Source: Brevundimonas lenta
GTDB taxonomy: Bacteria; Pseudomonadota; Alphaproteobacteria; Caulobacterales; Caulobacteraceae
Assembly (NCBI RefSeq): GCF_014196335.1
Contig: NZ_JACIDM010000001.1
Span: forward strand, 930,001 to 994,000
Reading direction: 5' to 3'
Length of the DNA: 64,000 nucleotides
In this document: in pieces, positions 17,768 through 28,200 of the stretch
Layout of the letters: every line of letters starts with the position of its first letter
How positions within the stretch are numbered: the first letter of the stretch is position 1
Translations under genes and position numbers: made by a program
Notes under the pieces: model-generated
Told to the model about the DNA's origin: nothing
Databases searched by the model: none
What the model saw: only the letters and a program-made list of their open reading frames with translations

Positions 17768-18541
17768 ATGGCCGGCCATTCCAAGTTCAAGAACATCATG
17801 CACCGCAAGGGACGCGCCGATGCGCAGCGTTCCAAGCTGTTCTCCAAGCTCTCGCGCGACATCACCGTCGCCGCCAAGTCGGGGATGCCCGACCCGGCGA
17901 TGAACCCGCGCCTGCGCCTCGCGGTGAACAACGCCAAGGCCGAAAGCCTGCCCAAGGACGTCATCCAGCGCGCCATCAACAAGGCCTCGTCGGGCGACGT
18001 CGATACGATGGAAGAGATCCGCTACGAGGGCCGCGGCCCCGGCGGCGTCGGCATCATCGTCGAGGCCCTGACCGACAACCGCAACCGCGCCGGCTCCAAC
18101 ATCCGCGCCGCCTTCTCCAAGAACGGCGGGGCCCTGGGCGAGATCAACTCGGTCGCCTTCATGTGGGATCGCGTCGGCCAGATCATCTACAAGGCCGAGG
18201 CGGGCACCGAGGACGCCGTCATGGAAGCCGCCATCGAGGCCGGCGCCCAGGACGTCGAGAGCGATCTGGTGAAGCCGGACATCTACGAGGATGCGCCCGG
18301 CCACACCATCTGGACCAGCTTCGAGGACCTCAACGAGGTGGCCGAGGCCATGTCGAAGGTGCTGGGCGATCCCAAGTCCACCGCCCTGGTCTGGCGTCCG
18401 CAGTCGGACGTGGCCGTCACCGGCGAAACCGTCGGCACCCTGATGAAGCTGCTCGACGCCCTCGACGCCGAGGACGACGTCCAGAACGTCTATTCGAACG
18501 AGGACATCTCGGACGAAGACATGGCGAAATTCGCCGGCTGA
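17768..18541 (+). CDS. yebC: YebC/PmpR-family protein
   Basis: A 257-residue cytoplasmic protein that begins with the invariant [20 protein letters not shown] and continues with [19 protein letters not shown] and [20 protein letters not shown], the hallmarks of YebC. The family has been described both as transcription regulators (PmpR) and, in later work, as translation factors acting at polyproline stalls. Length and all three domains are normal. The ATG at 17768 starts the conserved sequence; an open frame upstream carries no homology. Its stop overlaps the ATG of the next gene (TGATG), a TonB-like protein, so both may be co-expressed. Confidence 0.96.
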   Translation: MAGHSKFKNIMHRKGRADAQRSKLFSKLSRDITVAAKSGMPDPAMNPRLRLAVNNAKAESLPKDVIQRAINKASSGDVDTMEEIRYEGRGPGGVGIIVEALTDNRNRAGSNIRAAFSKNGGALGEINSVAFMWDRVGQIIYKAEAGTEDAVMEAAIEAGAQDVESDLVKPDIYEDAPGHTIWTSFEDLNEVAEAMSKVLGDPKSTALVWRPQSDVAVTGETVGTLMKLLDALDAEDDVQNVYSNEDISDEDMAKFAG

Positions 18542-19026
18542 TGGATCTGGGCGGAGATCAGCGCCGGCCTGTTCTGGTCGAGACGCCGCGCCGCTGGGTG
18601 TGGCCGCTGATCTTCGCGATCCTCATTGCAGGCGTGGCGGCGGGCTGGATCCTGCTCGCCATGCTCGGCCGCTGGGCGGACAGCCTGCCTGAACCGACGA
18701 TGCAGCCGGTCAAGGCGACGCCGGCCCAGGTCGCCGCGGCGGCCGAGGCTGCTGCGCGCAATCCCGGCGGTCCCCGGTGGGGGACCGTGCCTGTGCCGAC
18801 CTACCCCGTCGGGGTCGATCAATCTGTTGAAGCCCGGGTGATGATCAACTGCGTCATCCAGGGCGACCGCACCCTCGGCGACTGCCGGATCGTCGAAGAG
18901 GCGCCGCTCGACCGCGGCTTCGGCCAGAGCGCCCTCGACGCCGCGCGCAAGGCCCGCGTCATCGGCGACGACGCCGTCGGCGAACGGGTCCAGTTCACCA
19001 TCCGCTACCTGCCCCCCAGGGACTGA
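18541..19026 (+). CDS. TonB C-terminal-domain protein with one membrane anchor
   Basis: A 161-residue protein. Residues about 20-42 form a membrane helix (VWPLIFAILIAGVAAGWILL), with a short periplasmic linker after it. The C-terminal domain (about 80-160) reads like a TonB C-terminal/energy-transducer fold: VEARVMINCVIQGDRTLGDC followed by RGFGQSALDAARKARV and a final VQFTIRYLPP strand. The two Cys (INC, GDC) are typical of the alphaproteobacterial variant. It lacks the Pro-rich linker of true TonB, so it may serve a different partner. It starts one base inside the yebC stop codon and converges on the M20 peptidase gene. Confidence 0.78.
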   Translation: MDLGGDQRRPVLVETPRRWVWPLIFAILIAGVAAGWILLAMLGRWADSLPEPTMQPVKATPAQVAAAAEAAARNPGGPRWGTVPVPTYPVGVDQSVEARVMINCVIQGDRTLGDCRIVEEAPLDRGFGQSALDAARKARVIGDDAVGERVQFTIRYLPPRD

Positions 19027-19039
19027 GGCGCCGGTCGGC

Positions 19040-20464
19040 CTACTCCGCGTAGGCCTTCACCAGCTCGAACAGGAAGTCCCGGCCCTCGTACAGCGAGCGT
19101 ACGCGGATGCGTTCGTTCAGCCCGTGCACGCCGCCGCCGTCCGGATCGGCGAACATGCCGGTCACGCCATAGGTCGGCACGCCCGCCGCATTGGTGAAGC
19201 GCCCATCCGTGGCGCCCGTGCTCATGGACGGCACCACGGGCACGCCCGGCCACTGCTGTGCAGCCGCGGCCACGATCGGATCGAGGATCGCGGGCGTCAG
19301 CGGCGGCGGCGGCGAGGTCGGATCGATATTGCCGGGAATGGTCACCGCGATGCCCGGATCGGCCAGCACCCGGTCCAGCTCGGCCCGGACCTCCTGCGGA
19401 TCGTGCCCGGGCAGAATGCGGCAGTTCACATTGGCCACCGCGCTCTGGGGCAGGGCGTTCGGGGCGTGACCGGCATCGACCATGGTCGCCACGCAGGTCG
19501 TCCGCAGCACCGAGTTCCACGCCGCATCGGCCGCCGACAGCCGCCCGGCCGCCGCCTCGCGCGTCTCAGAGGGCGGCCCGGCGATCGCGCGCATGTCGTC
19601 CGCATGGACCGGCGTCACTCCGGCCAGCGCCGTGAAATAGGCCTGCACCGCTGCATTCGGCTCGGTCGGGAAGGCGTAGGCCCCCAGCCGCGAAAGCGCG
19701 TTCGACAGGCGATAGATGGCGTTGTCCGGCACCGGCCGCGACGAGTGCCCGCCCGGGTTGGTGATCTCCAGCCGGTAGTCCTGATACACCTTCTCGCCGG
19801 CCTGGATCTCCAGCGCCACGCGGTTCCCCTGGGCGTCCAGCCGCCCGCGCGCGCCTTCGTTCAGCGCGAACGCCGCCGCCAGCGCGTCGCGGTGGTTCTC
19901 CAGCAGCCACGACACGCCGTTGAAGGTGTCCGAGGTCTCCTCGCCGCAGGTCAGGGCGATCTTGATGTCCCGGCGGGGCGTGAAGCCCTGCTGCTTCAGC
20001 CGCACCAGCGTATCGACCCACACCGCCGCCTGGGCTTTGTCGTCCGCCGCGCCGCGGGCGTAGAAGTAGCCGTCCTCCTCGACGAGGGTGAACGGGTCGC
20101 GATCCCAGTCCTCCCGTTTCGCCTCGACCACGTCGATGTGAGCCAGCAGCAGGATCGGCTCGGCGGCCGGATCGGAGCCGCGCAGCACCGCCGCCAGATT
20201 GCCGTCCTTCGGCCGATCGTCAGGAACCAGCACGCGCACGTCGGCGGCGGGCAGGCCGGCCGCGATCAGGCGCGCGGCCATCCGCTCTGACGCCAGGGTG
20301 CAGCTGCCTTCCGACAGGGTCGTATTGGTCTCGACCAGCTCCTCGTACAGCGCCCGGAAGGCGGTCTGATCGGGACGCGGCGCCTGCGCCAGCGCCGCGC
20401 CGGCGCCGACAAGGCTAGCGCCCACGAGGGTCAGGGCGGCCAGGGCCCCGGCTGAATTCGACAT
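19040..20464 (-). CDS. Exported M20-family metallopeptidase
   Basis: A 474-residue M20/M28-type peptidase with a signal peptide (cleavage near ALA/QAP, residue about 27). Zinc-site motifs are in order: LLLAHIDVVEA (His-x-Asp), ARGAADDKAQAA (bridging Asp), TCGEETSD (catalytic Glu-Glu) and, near the end, GVHGLNER (His). The lid/dimerisation domain lies between about residues 220 and 330 (NPGGHSSRPVPDNAIYRL). It would cleave di- or oligopeptides or acylated amino acids in the periplasm. The ATG at 20464 has GGAG eight bases upstream. The gene is divergent from the first mgtC-like gene. Confidence 0.93.
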   Translation of the reverse strand: MSNSAGALAALTLVGASLVGAGAALAQAPRPDQTAFRALYEELVETNTTLSEGSCTLASERMAARLIAAGLPAADVRVLVPDDRPKDGNLAAVLRGSDPAAEPILLLAHIDVVEAKREDWDRDPFTLVEEDGYFYARGAADDKAQAAVWVDTLVRLKQQGFTPRRDIKIALTCGEETSDTFNGVSWLLENHRDALAAAFALNEGARGRLDAQGNRVALEIQAGEKVYQDYRLEITNPGGHSSRPVPDNAIYRLSNALSRLGAYAFPTEPNAAVQAYFTALAGVTPVHADDMRAIAGPPSETREAAAGRLSAADAAWNSVLRTTCVATMVDAGHAPNALPQSAVANVNCRILPGHDPQEVRAELDRVLADPGIAVTIPGNIDPTSPPPPLTPAILDPIVAAAAQQWPGVPVVPSMSTGATDGRFTNAAGVPTYGVTGMFADPDGGGVHGLNERIRVRSLYEGRDFLFELVKAYAE

Positions 20465-20563
20465 GAAAGGATCTCCCGTCCGGCGCGGACGCTAGCGCGC
20501 CCTGCAGCCGGTGTCTCGCCTCCCGCGCCGGAACCGCCACGCTTGGCCGCCGTTGCTCCGCTT

Positions 20564-21262
20564 ATGGACATGAACGACCTGCCCGGCTTCACCCTGCCGT
20601 TGCTCGCCGCCGTGCTGGCCGGCGGTCTCATCGGCTTCGAGCGCGAATGGCGCGGCCGCGCCGCGGGCTTCCGCACCCATATCCTCGTCTGCCTCGCCTC
20701 CGCCCTGCTGATGGAGGCGGCGGTGTCCCAGGCCGCCTGGCGCTTCGCCGGCGTCGAGGGGGCGAACATCGTCAGCGATCCGGCCCGCCTGGCTCACGGC
20801 GTCCTGACGGGCATCGGCTTCCTCTGCGCCGGCGTCATCTTCCGCTCCGGCTTCTCTATCCACGGCCTGACCACGGCGGCCTCATTGTGGATCACCGCGG
20901 CCATCGGCCTGCTGTTCGGCGCCGGCCTCTACGGCCTGGCCGGCGTCGGCACGATCCTGACCATGCTCATCCTCGTCGCCCTGCGGCTGGTCAGTCTGCA
21001 GTTGCCGCAGAAGGCGGTGGTCGATGTCGAGGTGAACTGGCGGCGCGACGCCGTCGGCGCCGAGGACCGTATCGAGGCCGCGCTGGGCGGTCTGGACCGC
21101 GCCCGCCGCGCGGATCGCTTCGAACTGGTCGACGGCGGGGAATCCCTCCGCCGCACCTTCCGGCTGAAGGTCGACGGCGAACCGGCCCTGAAGGCTCTGG
21201 CCGCCCGTTTCCGCAGCATCGACGGCGTCACCGGCTACACCCTCGACCCGCGCGACGACTGA
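20564..21262 (+). CDS. MgtC/SapB-family membrane protein (first of a tandem pair)
   Basis: About 232 residues with four to five membrane helices in the first 140 residues and a soluble C-terminal domain. The conserved MgtC core is present: GGLIGFEREWRGRAAGFRTH, ARLAHGVLTGIGFLCAGVIF and GLTTAASLWITAAIGLLFGA. MgtC proteins act in low-magnesium adaptation and modulate ATP synthase or K+ homeostasis in several bacteria. The ATG at 20564 or 20570 is plausible; a TTG at 20543 is also in frame, and no strong ribosome-binding site decides. A paralogue follows at 21332 with about 70 bp between them. Confidence 0.88.
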   Translation: MDMNDLPGFTLPLLAAVLAGGLIGFEREWRGRAAGFRTHILVCLASALLMEAAVSQAAWRFAGVEGANIVSDPARLAHGVLTGIGFLCAGVIFRSGFSIHGLTTAASLWITAAIGLLFGAGLYGLAGVGTILTMLILVALRLVSLQLPQKAVVDVEVNWRRDAVGAEDRIEAALGGLDRARRADRFELVDGGESLRRTFRLKVDGEPALKALAARFRSIDGVTGYTLDPRDD

Positions 21263-21331
21263 CGGCGGCTTGATCGTTTCGCCCGGAGCGGCCTAGGCTC
21301 CTCTTTTCGTCAGTCGGCGGAGCGAATTGGG

Positions 21332-22021
21332 TTGATGAACTGGGATCTGATCTGGCCGGTCGTCGCGGCCATGACGGCCGGGGGGCTGATCGGGATCGAG
21401 CGCACCTACCACGGGCATCCGGCGGGCTTCCGGACCCACATCCTCGTCTGCCTGACCAGTTGCGTTCTGATGCTCGCCGCCATGCACCAGGCGACCTGGG
21501 CCTTCACCGCCCTGCCGGGACAGAATGTGGTCATCGACCCCACCCGCATGTCGCACGGCCTGCTGACCGGGATCGGCTTCCTCTGCGCCGGCGTCATCTT
21601 CCGCGAAGGCTTCTCGGTCCACGGCCTGACCACGGCGGCGTCGCTCTGGGTGACCTCGGCCATCGGCGTCCTGTTCGGCGTCGGCATGCTGAACCTCGCC
21701 CTGCTCGCCGCCGGGTCGACCCTGGCCGTGCTCGCCGTCCTGCGCCTGCTGGACGCCAAGCTTCCCCACATCGGGGTCATCGACGTCGTGCTGCGCTGGA
21801 AGCGCGGCGCCGCCCCCGGTGAGCCGAAGGTGCGCGAGCTGCTGAACGGCTCCGGCATGAAGGCTGTCCGCCTCGGCCACGTCATCTGTCAGGACGGCGC
21901 GCTGCACGAGCACCACATGAAGGTGAAGGGCCCCATGCCGATGGATATCGACGGCCTGGTGACCCGCCTTTCGGCCGAAGCCGGCCTCGCCGGATTCTCG
22001 GTTCTGCCCCGCGACGAATGA
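21332..22021 (+). CDS. MgtC/SapB-family membrane protein (second of a tandem pair)
   Basis: About 229 residues, with the same helical core as its upstream neighbour: GGLIGIERTYHGHPAGFRTH, HGLLTGIGFLCAGVIFREGF and GLTTAASLWVTSAIGVLFGV. The C-terminal soluble domain (from about 150) is different (VLRWKRGAAPGEPKVRELLN, ICQDGALHEHHMKVKG). The cores are so alike that a tandem duplication followed by divergence of the regulatory domain is the simplest history. The start is a TTG at 21332 (CGGAG nine bases upstream) or the next codon ATG at 21335. It precedes the giant autotransporter gene by about 240 bp. Confidence 0.88.
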   Translation: MMNWDLIWPVVAAMTAGGLIGIERTYHGHPAGFRTHILVCLTSCVLMLAAMHQATWAFTALPGQNVVIDPTRMSHGLLTGIGFLCAGVIFREGFSVHGLTTAASLWVTSAIGVLFGVGMLNLALLAAGSTLAVLAVLRLLDAKLPHIGVIDVVLRWKRGAAPGEPKVRELLNGSGMKAVRLGHVICQDGALHEHHMKVKGPMPMDIDGLVTRLSAEAGLAGFSVLPRDE

Positions 22022-22263
22022 GGCGTTTCGCGCCCTCAAAACCACAGAACATCGTTCGTCCGTAGCCCGATAAAGTAGTGCCAAAACGGCACACTCCACA
22101 CGCCTGTCGCGATTCTTAACCTTGACCGTTTACGGTTCGCCGACCAATGGTTGCAGCCGCGTGGGCAGAGGCGGGTGGCGTGAATTCTGCTCTGGGGTGA
22201 AACGGCTGGCCGAAAGGGGACACTGATCCCCTCCATCGCGCGCGAGCCATTGGGGGCGATGAG
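22022..22263. promoter_or_regulatory. Upstream region of the giant autotransporter
   Basis: These 242 bp carry no gene. A small hairpin GTGCC-aaaac-GGCAC at 22078-22092 could end the mgtC transcript. At 22116-22130 there is TTAACCTTGACCGTT, which recurs with two changes upstream of the gene at 61390 (61325-61339). It overlaps a possible -35 (TTGACC, 22122-22127) without a convincing -10. GGGGG at 22252-22256 is the likely ribosome-binding site for the ATG at 22264. Confidence 0.4.
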
Positions 22264-25200
22264 ATGTCGAACACTACGCGCGAAGCGTCGAGGTTTGTGC
22301 GGGCTGCGGCCCTGGTTCATCAACTCGCGGCATCGACGGAGGCCTCTCGTCTCCCGAAGGCCCAGGCCGACGCGGTCTGCGAACAGATCGACGAACTGGT
22401 CACCCTGCTGGACCGCCGACGCGACAGCGACGCGCGCACCCTCGCCGACGCCCTGCTGACGCTGCGGGTCGCCCTGACCTCGGTCGGCAAGCGCGCGCGC
22501 GAACGCCGCGCCGACGTCGCCAACAACCGCAAGCTCGGTCGCACCCTGCGCCGCATCGCCATGATCATCGCCGCCGTCGGCGCGGTCGCCAGCCCCATGG
22601 CCGCCGCAGCCGCCGATCGCAGCGACGACTCCTCGTTCAACGACGCGCCCGTCACTTCGGCCTTCAAGTCGTCCCTTCTGTCGGGCACCGCCCTCAGCCC
22701 GCTGGCCTCGCCCACGGCCGGTCTGCCGGACGGCCCGCAGGCGATGCTCCCGGTGCCCGCCGTCGGCGGCACCATCTTCAACCCGGTCACCAACGCCAAC
22801 GAGACCGTGGTCGAGATCCTGAATCCGACCGCCGTCCGCACCAACCTGAACAACGTCATCCTGCTGGCCAACACCGTGGGCGACGTCATCCCCAATCCGG
22901 CCGGGGGCAATTTCACCGTCACCGCCGTGAACCTCGACGGCGACGGCCATGTCGTCAGCCTGAACGTCATCAATGCGGCCAGCGTCGCCTCGACCCTCGC
23001 GCGCGTCTCGGCCATCACCACGGCCCCGGGCGCGCCTGCGGGCGGCCCGCTGACCCTGCCGGCGGGAGCCGGTGATCTCGGCTATGTGCATGACATCCGT
23101 CGCGGCAACGGCGGCGGCGGCGGTCGTGACGGCGCGCTGTTCGTGTCCGCCAACTCCGGCGGCGACGGCCAGGCCGGGCCGACCTTCAACGTCAACGCGG
23201 GCTCCTCGGGCTCCGGCGTCACCACCGTCTCCAACGGCGTGGCCGGCGTCATGGGCGCCAGCATCGGCGGCAACGGCGGCAACGGCGGCGACGGCTATCT
23301 GGGCGCCTCGGGCGCCTCGGGCGGCAACGGCGGCGCCGGCGGCAATGTCACCGTCACCTCCAATTTCAGCACCATCTCGACCACCGGCGTCGCCTCGCAC
23401 GGCGTCGTGGCCCAGAGCCGCGCCGGCATCGGCGGCGAAGGCGGCTCGGGCTTCGTCTTCTCCAGCGGCGGTTCGGGCGGCTCGGGCAGCACCGGCGGCA
23501 CGGCCACGGCGATCAACTACAGCACCATCTCCACCACGGGCGCGGGCTCCCACGGCGTGTTCGCCCAAAGCCTGGGCGGCGGCGCCGGATCGGGCGGCGG
23601 CAGCTACGGCCTGTTCGGCGATGGCGGCGCGGGCAACCGCGGCGGCCAGGGCGGCCATGCCGAGGCGATCAACTACGCGCGTGTGACCACGACCGGCGAC
23701 GCCTCGTTCGGCGTCACGGCCCAGAGCGTGGGCGGCATCGGCGGCGACGCCGGCAACGCCGTCGGCCTCGTCACCTTCTCCGACGACGGCGCCCCGGGCG
23801 GCGACGGCGGCACGGCCATTGTCCGGGCCCGCACCGGATCCGAGGTCTACACCAGCGGCAATGCGGCCCACGCCCTGTTCGCCCAGTCGATCGGCGGCGG
23901 CGGCGGAAACGGCGGCCTCAGCCTCGGTCTCGCCTCGCTCGGCTCGGGCGGCGGCACCGGCGGCGCCGGCGGCTCGGCGCAGATCGACGCCTGGGATTCG
24001 ACCATCGTCTCGACGACCGGCGTCTCGTCCCACGGCCTGTTCGCCCAGTCGATCGGCGGCGGCGGCGGCAACGGCGGCATCAGCGGCGGCCTGGTCGTCG
24101 CCATCGGCTCCGAAGGCGCCAGCGGCGGTCTCGGCGGCGCGGTGACGGTCAGTTCCGGGGCGACGATCACGACCACCGGTCTCGGCTCGCGCGGCCTGTT
24201 CGCCCAGTCCATCGGCGGCGGCGGCGGCAACGCCCTCGGCTCCGGCGGCCTGGTGTCGCTCGGCGGATCGGGCGGCGGCGCGGGCGGCGCGGGGACGGTC
24301 AACGTCACCACCAGCGGGGCGAGCGTGATCTCGACCCAGGGCGTCGGCGCGGACGGCATCTTCGCCCAGTCGGTCGGCGGCGGCGGCGGCTCCGGCTCGG
24401 CCAGCGGCGGCGTCGTCGCCCTCGGCGGCACGGGCGGCGTGGGCGGCAACGGCAATACGGTCACCGTCGACAACGGCGGCTCGGTCTCGACCACCGGCGA
24501 CTTCGCGCGCGGCGTCTTCGCCCAGTCGGTCGGCGGCGGCGGCGGCGCCGGCGGCGACAGCGGCGGCCTGGTCACCCTCGGCGGCAACGGCTCGGGCCTG
24601 AGCACCGGCGGCGACGTCACCGTCACCAACCGCGGCGCGGTCAGCACCGCCGGCGACATCGCCAGCGCCCTGCAGGTCCAGTCGATCGGCGGCGGCGGCG
24701 GCGACGGCGGCTCCTCCGGCGGCGTCTTCCTGACCATCGGCGGCGCCGGCGGCGGCGGCGGCCGCTCCGGACTGGTGACGGTCAACAACCACCACGACCT
24801 TTCGACCGGCGGCAACGACTCGCACGGCATCTTCGCCCAGTCGGTCGGCGGCGGCGGCGGCAACGGCGGCTCGACCGTCTCGATCAGCGCCTTCGCGGGC
24901 GCCGCGGTCGGCGGCTCCGGCGGCGCTGGCGGCGACGGCGGCCTGGTCGACGTCAACCTGTTCGATCGCACCCTGGCCGTCGGCGGCGGCAGCCAGACCT
25001 TCTCGCCCCTGATCATGACGACCGGCGACCGGTCGCGCGGCATCTTCGCCCAGAGCGTGGGCGGCGGCGGCGGCAACGGCGGCTTCGCGGCCCAGGTCTC
25101 GGCCGGCTACGGCATCAGCGCCAGCGTCGCCGTCGGCGGCTCGGGCGGCGGCGGCGGCATCGGCAACACCGTCACCCTGGACGGCGACGCCACGATTCTG

Positions 25201-28200
25201 ACGTCCGGCGACTATTCCGAAGGCATCTTCGCCCAGTCGGTGGGCGGCGGCGGCGGCAACGGCGGCTTCGCCATGTCCTTCTCGTTCGCGGCCGGCGAGA
25301 CCGCCGCGGCGGCCTTCGGCGTGGCCGTCGGCGGTTCGGGCGGCACAGGCGGCGCCGGGGGCGCGGTCACCGTCAACTCGGGCGGCTCGATCCAGACCAC
25401 CGGCGACTTCTCGACCGGCTTCCTGACCCAGTCGGTCGGCGGCGGCGGCGGCAACGGCGGCTTCGCCGTGGCCTTCAGCGGCTCCGGCGCGGGCGTGGCC
25501 TCGGCCGCGGCCTCGGTCGGCGTCGGCGGTTCGGGTGGTGACGGCGGCATCGGCGGCACAGTCATCTCCCACTTCGACGGGACGATTCTGACCGGCGGCG
25601 ACGACTCCCGGGCGGCCCTGATCCAGTCGGTCGGCGGCGGCGGCGGCAACGGCGGCTTCAGCGTCGCGGGCGCGGTCTCGGTCTCCGGCACGGCCGGCGT
25701 GGCCGGCGCGGTCGGCGTCGGCGGCTACGGCGGCGGCGGCGGCGCGGGCGGAAACGTCACCGGCAGCGTCGGCGGGGCGGTCCAGACCACGGGCGACCGG
25801 TCGGCGGGCGTCACCATCCAGAGCGTGGGCGGCGGCGGCGGCTCGGGCGGCTTCAACATCTCCGGCAGCATCGGCGGCGGCGGCACCTTCGGCGGCGGCG
25901 TGTCCGTCGGCGTGGGCGGCTCCGGCGGCGGCGGCGGCGCGTCGGGCGTCGTCAACGGCACGGCCGGCGGAACCATCCTGACCACGGGCGACCAGTCCGG
26001 CGGCCTGATCGTCCAGAGCGTGGGCGGCGGCGGCGGTTCGGGCGGCTTCAACATTTCCGGCAGCATCGGCGGCGGCGGCACGGTCGGCGGCGCGCTGTCC
26101 GTCGGCGTCGGCGGCGCGGGCGGCGGCGGCGGTTCGGCCGGCGCTGTCACGGGCGCGGCCCTCGGCGCGGTCGAGACGCGCGGGGCCCAGTCGGCGGGCG
26201 TCACCATCCAGTCGATCGGCGGCGGCGGCGGCTCGGGCGCCTTCAACGTCTCGGGCGGCATCGGCGGCGGCGGCACGGTCGGCGGCGCGATCTCGGTCGG
26301 CGTCGGCGGCTCCGGCGGCGGCGGCGGGACCGGCGGAGACGTCACCGCCTCCTCGGTCGGGATCCTGACCTCCGGCGACCAGTCGGCCGGCTTCCTGGCG
26401 CAGAGCGTCGGCGGCGGCGGCGGCAACGGCGGCTTCAACGTCGCCGGCAGCATCGGCGGCGGCCAGACCGCGGGCCTCGGCCTCACGGTCGGCGTCGGCG
26501 GCTCGGGCGGCACGGGCGGAAGCAGCGGCACGGTCACCGCCACGGTCACCGGCAACGTCTCCACCACGGGCGCCCAGTCCGACGCCATCACCGCCCAGAG
26601 CGTGGGCGGCGGCGGCGGCAACGGCGGCTTCAACGTCGCCGGCAGCATCACCGGCGCCCAGACCGGCGCGGCCTCGATGTCGGCCGGCGTCGGCGGCTCG
26701 GGCGGCGGCGGCGGCTCGGCCGGCGCGGTCAGTCTGACCCACACCGGCGCGACCTCGACCACCGGCGCGGACAGCGACGGCGTCATCGCCCAGTCGGTCG
26801 GCGGCGGCGGCGGCAACGGCGGCTTCAACGTCACCGGCAACATCGCCTTCGCCCAGAGCGGCGCGGGCACGCTGGGCATCGGCGTCGGCGGCATGGGCGG
26901 CGACGGCGGCGACGGCGGCGCGGTCACCCTGAACCTCAACACGGGCGTCGCGGACCCCTCCAACACCCTGATCGCGGCCTGGACCACCGGCGCCAATGCG
27001 CGCGGCGTGCTGGCCCAGTCGGTCGGCGGCGGCGGCGGCAACGGCGGCTTCACCGTCACCGGCGGCCTGTCCGGCGCCCAGACGGCCGCGGGCAACGTCG
27101 GCTTCGGCATCGGCGGCGGCGGCGGCGACGGCGGCGACTCGGCCGCGGTGATCGGCAACATCAACGGCGACGTCCGCACCGACGGCCTGGAGTCGGCCGC
27201 CATCCTCGTCCAGAGCGTGGGCGGCGGCGGCGGCAACGGCGGCTTCAACATCTCGGGCGGCATCGCCGGCTCGCAGACGACCGCCGGCAATCTGATGGTC
27301 GGCGTCGGCGGCTTCGGCGGCGCGGGCGGCGACTCCGGCGCGGTCAGCGGGACCGTCACCAGCCACATCGCCACCCTCAGCGACCGCTCGTCCGGCCTGA
27401 CCTACCAGAGCCTCGGCGGCGGCGGCGGCAACGGCGCCTTCAACGTCACCGGCGGTATCGCCCTGGCCGGCAGCGGCGGCGGCACCGGCAATATCGGCGT
27501 CGGCATCGGCGGCTTCGGCGGCGACGGCGGCGACGCCTCGACGGTCACTCTCACCTACACCGGCGGCATCTCGACCCGCGGCGACGATTCCTGGGGCGCG
27601 CTCGCCCAGTCGGTCGGCGGCGGCGGCGGCAACGGCGGCTTCAACATCACCGGCGGCCTCAGCGCCTCCAGCAGCATGAGCGGCACGCTCGGCTTCGGCC
27701 TCGGCGGCTTCGGCGGCGGCGGCGGCAATGCCGGCGCGGTCACCGCCTCGCTGACCGGCGACGTCGGCACGCTCGGCAACGGCTCCTACGGCGCCATGCT
27801 GCAGAGCCTCGGCGGCGCGGGCGGCAACGGCGGCTTCAACGTCACCGGCTCGGTGGCCCTGTCGGTCACCAGCAGCCCGGCGGTCACCGTCGGCATCGGC
27901 ATCGGCGGCTTCGGCGGCGGCGGCGGCGACGCCGGCGCGGTCACCGGCACCGTCATCGGCGACTACGTCACCCGCGGCGACAACGCCGACGGCGTCACGG
28001 CCCAGTCGGTCGGCGGCGGCGGCGGCAACGGCGGCCTCAACGTCACCGGCAACATCTCGCTCAGCTCGGGCACGGCCGGCACGGTCGGCATCGGCATCGG
28101 CGGCTTCGGCGGGGCCGGCGGCGACTCCGGCGTGGTCACCTTCAGCTACACCGGCGACATCGACACCGACGGCGCGAACTCGGACGGCCTGATCGTCCAG

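Noticed and set aside
22036-27366. 1776-codon open frame on the minus strand opposite the autotransporter
   Set aside because: It is an antisense shadow. GGC-codon repeats on the plus strand read as GCC-like codons without stops on the other strand. The product is an Ala/Asp/Arg low-complexity string with no domain, start context or signal.
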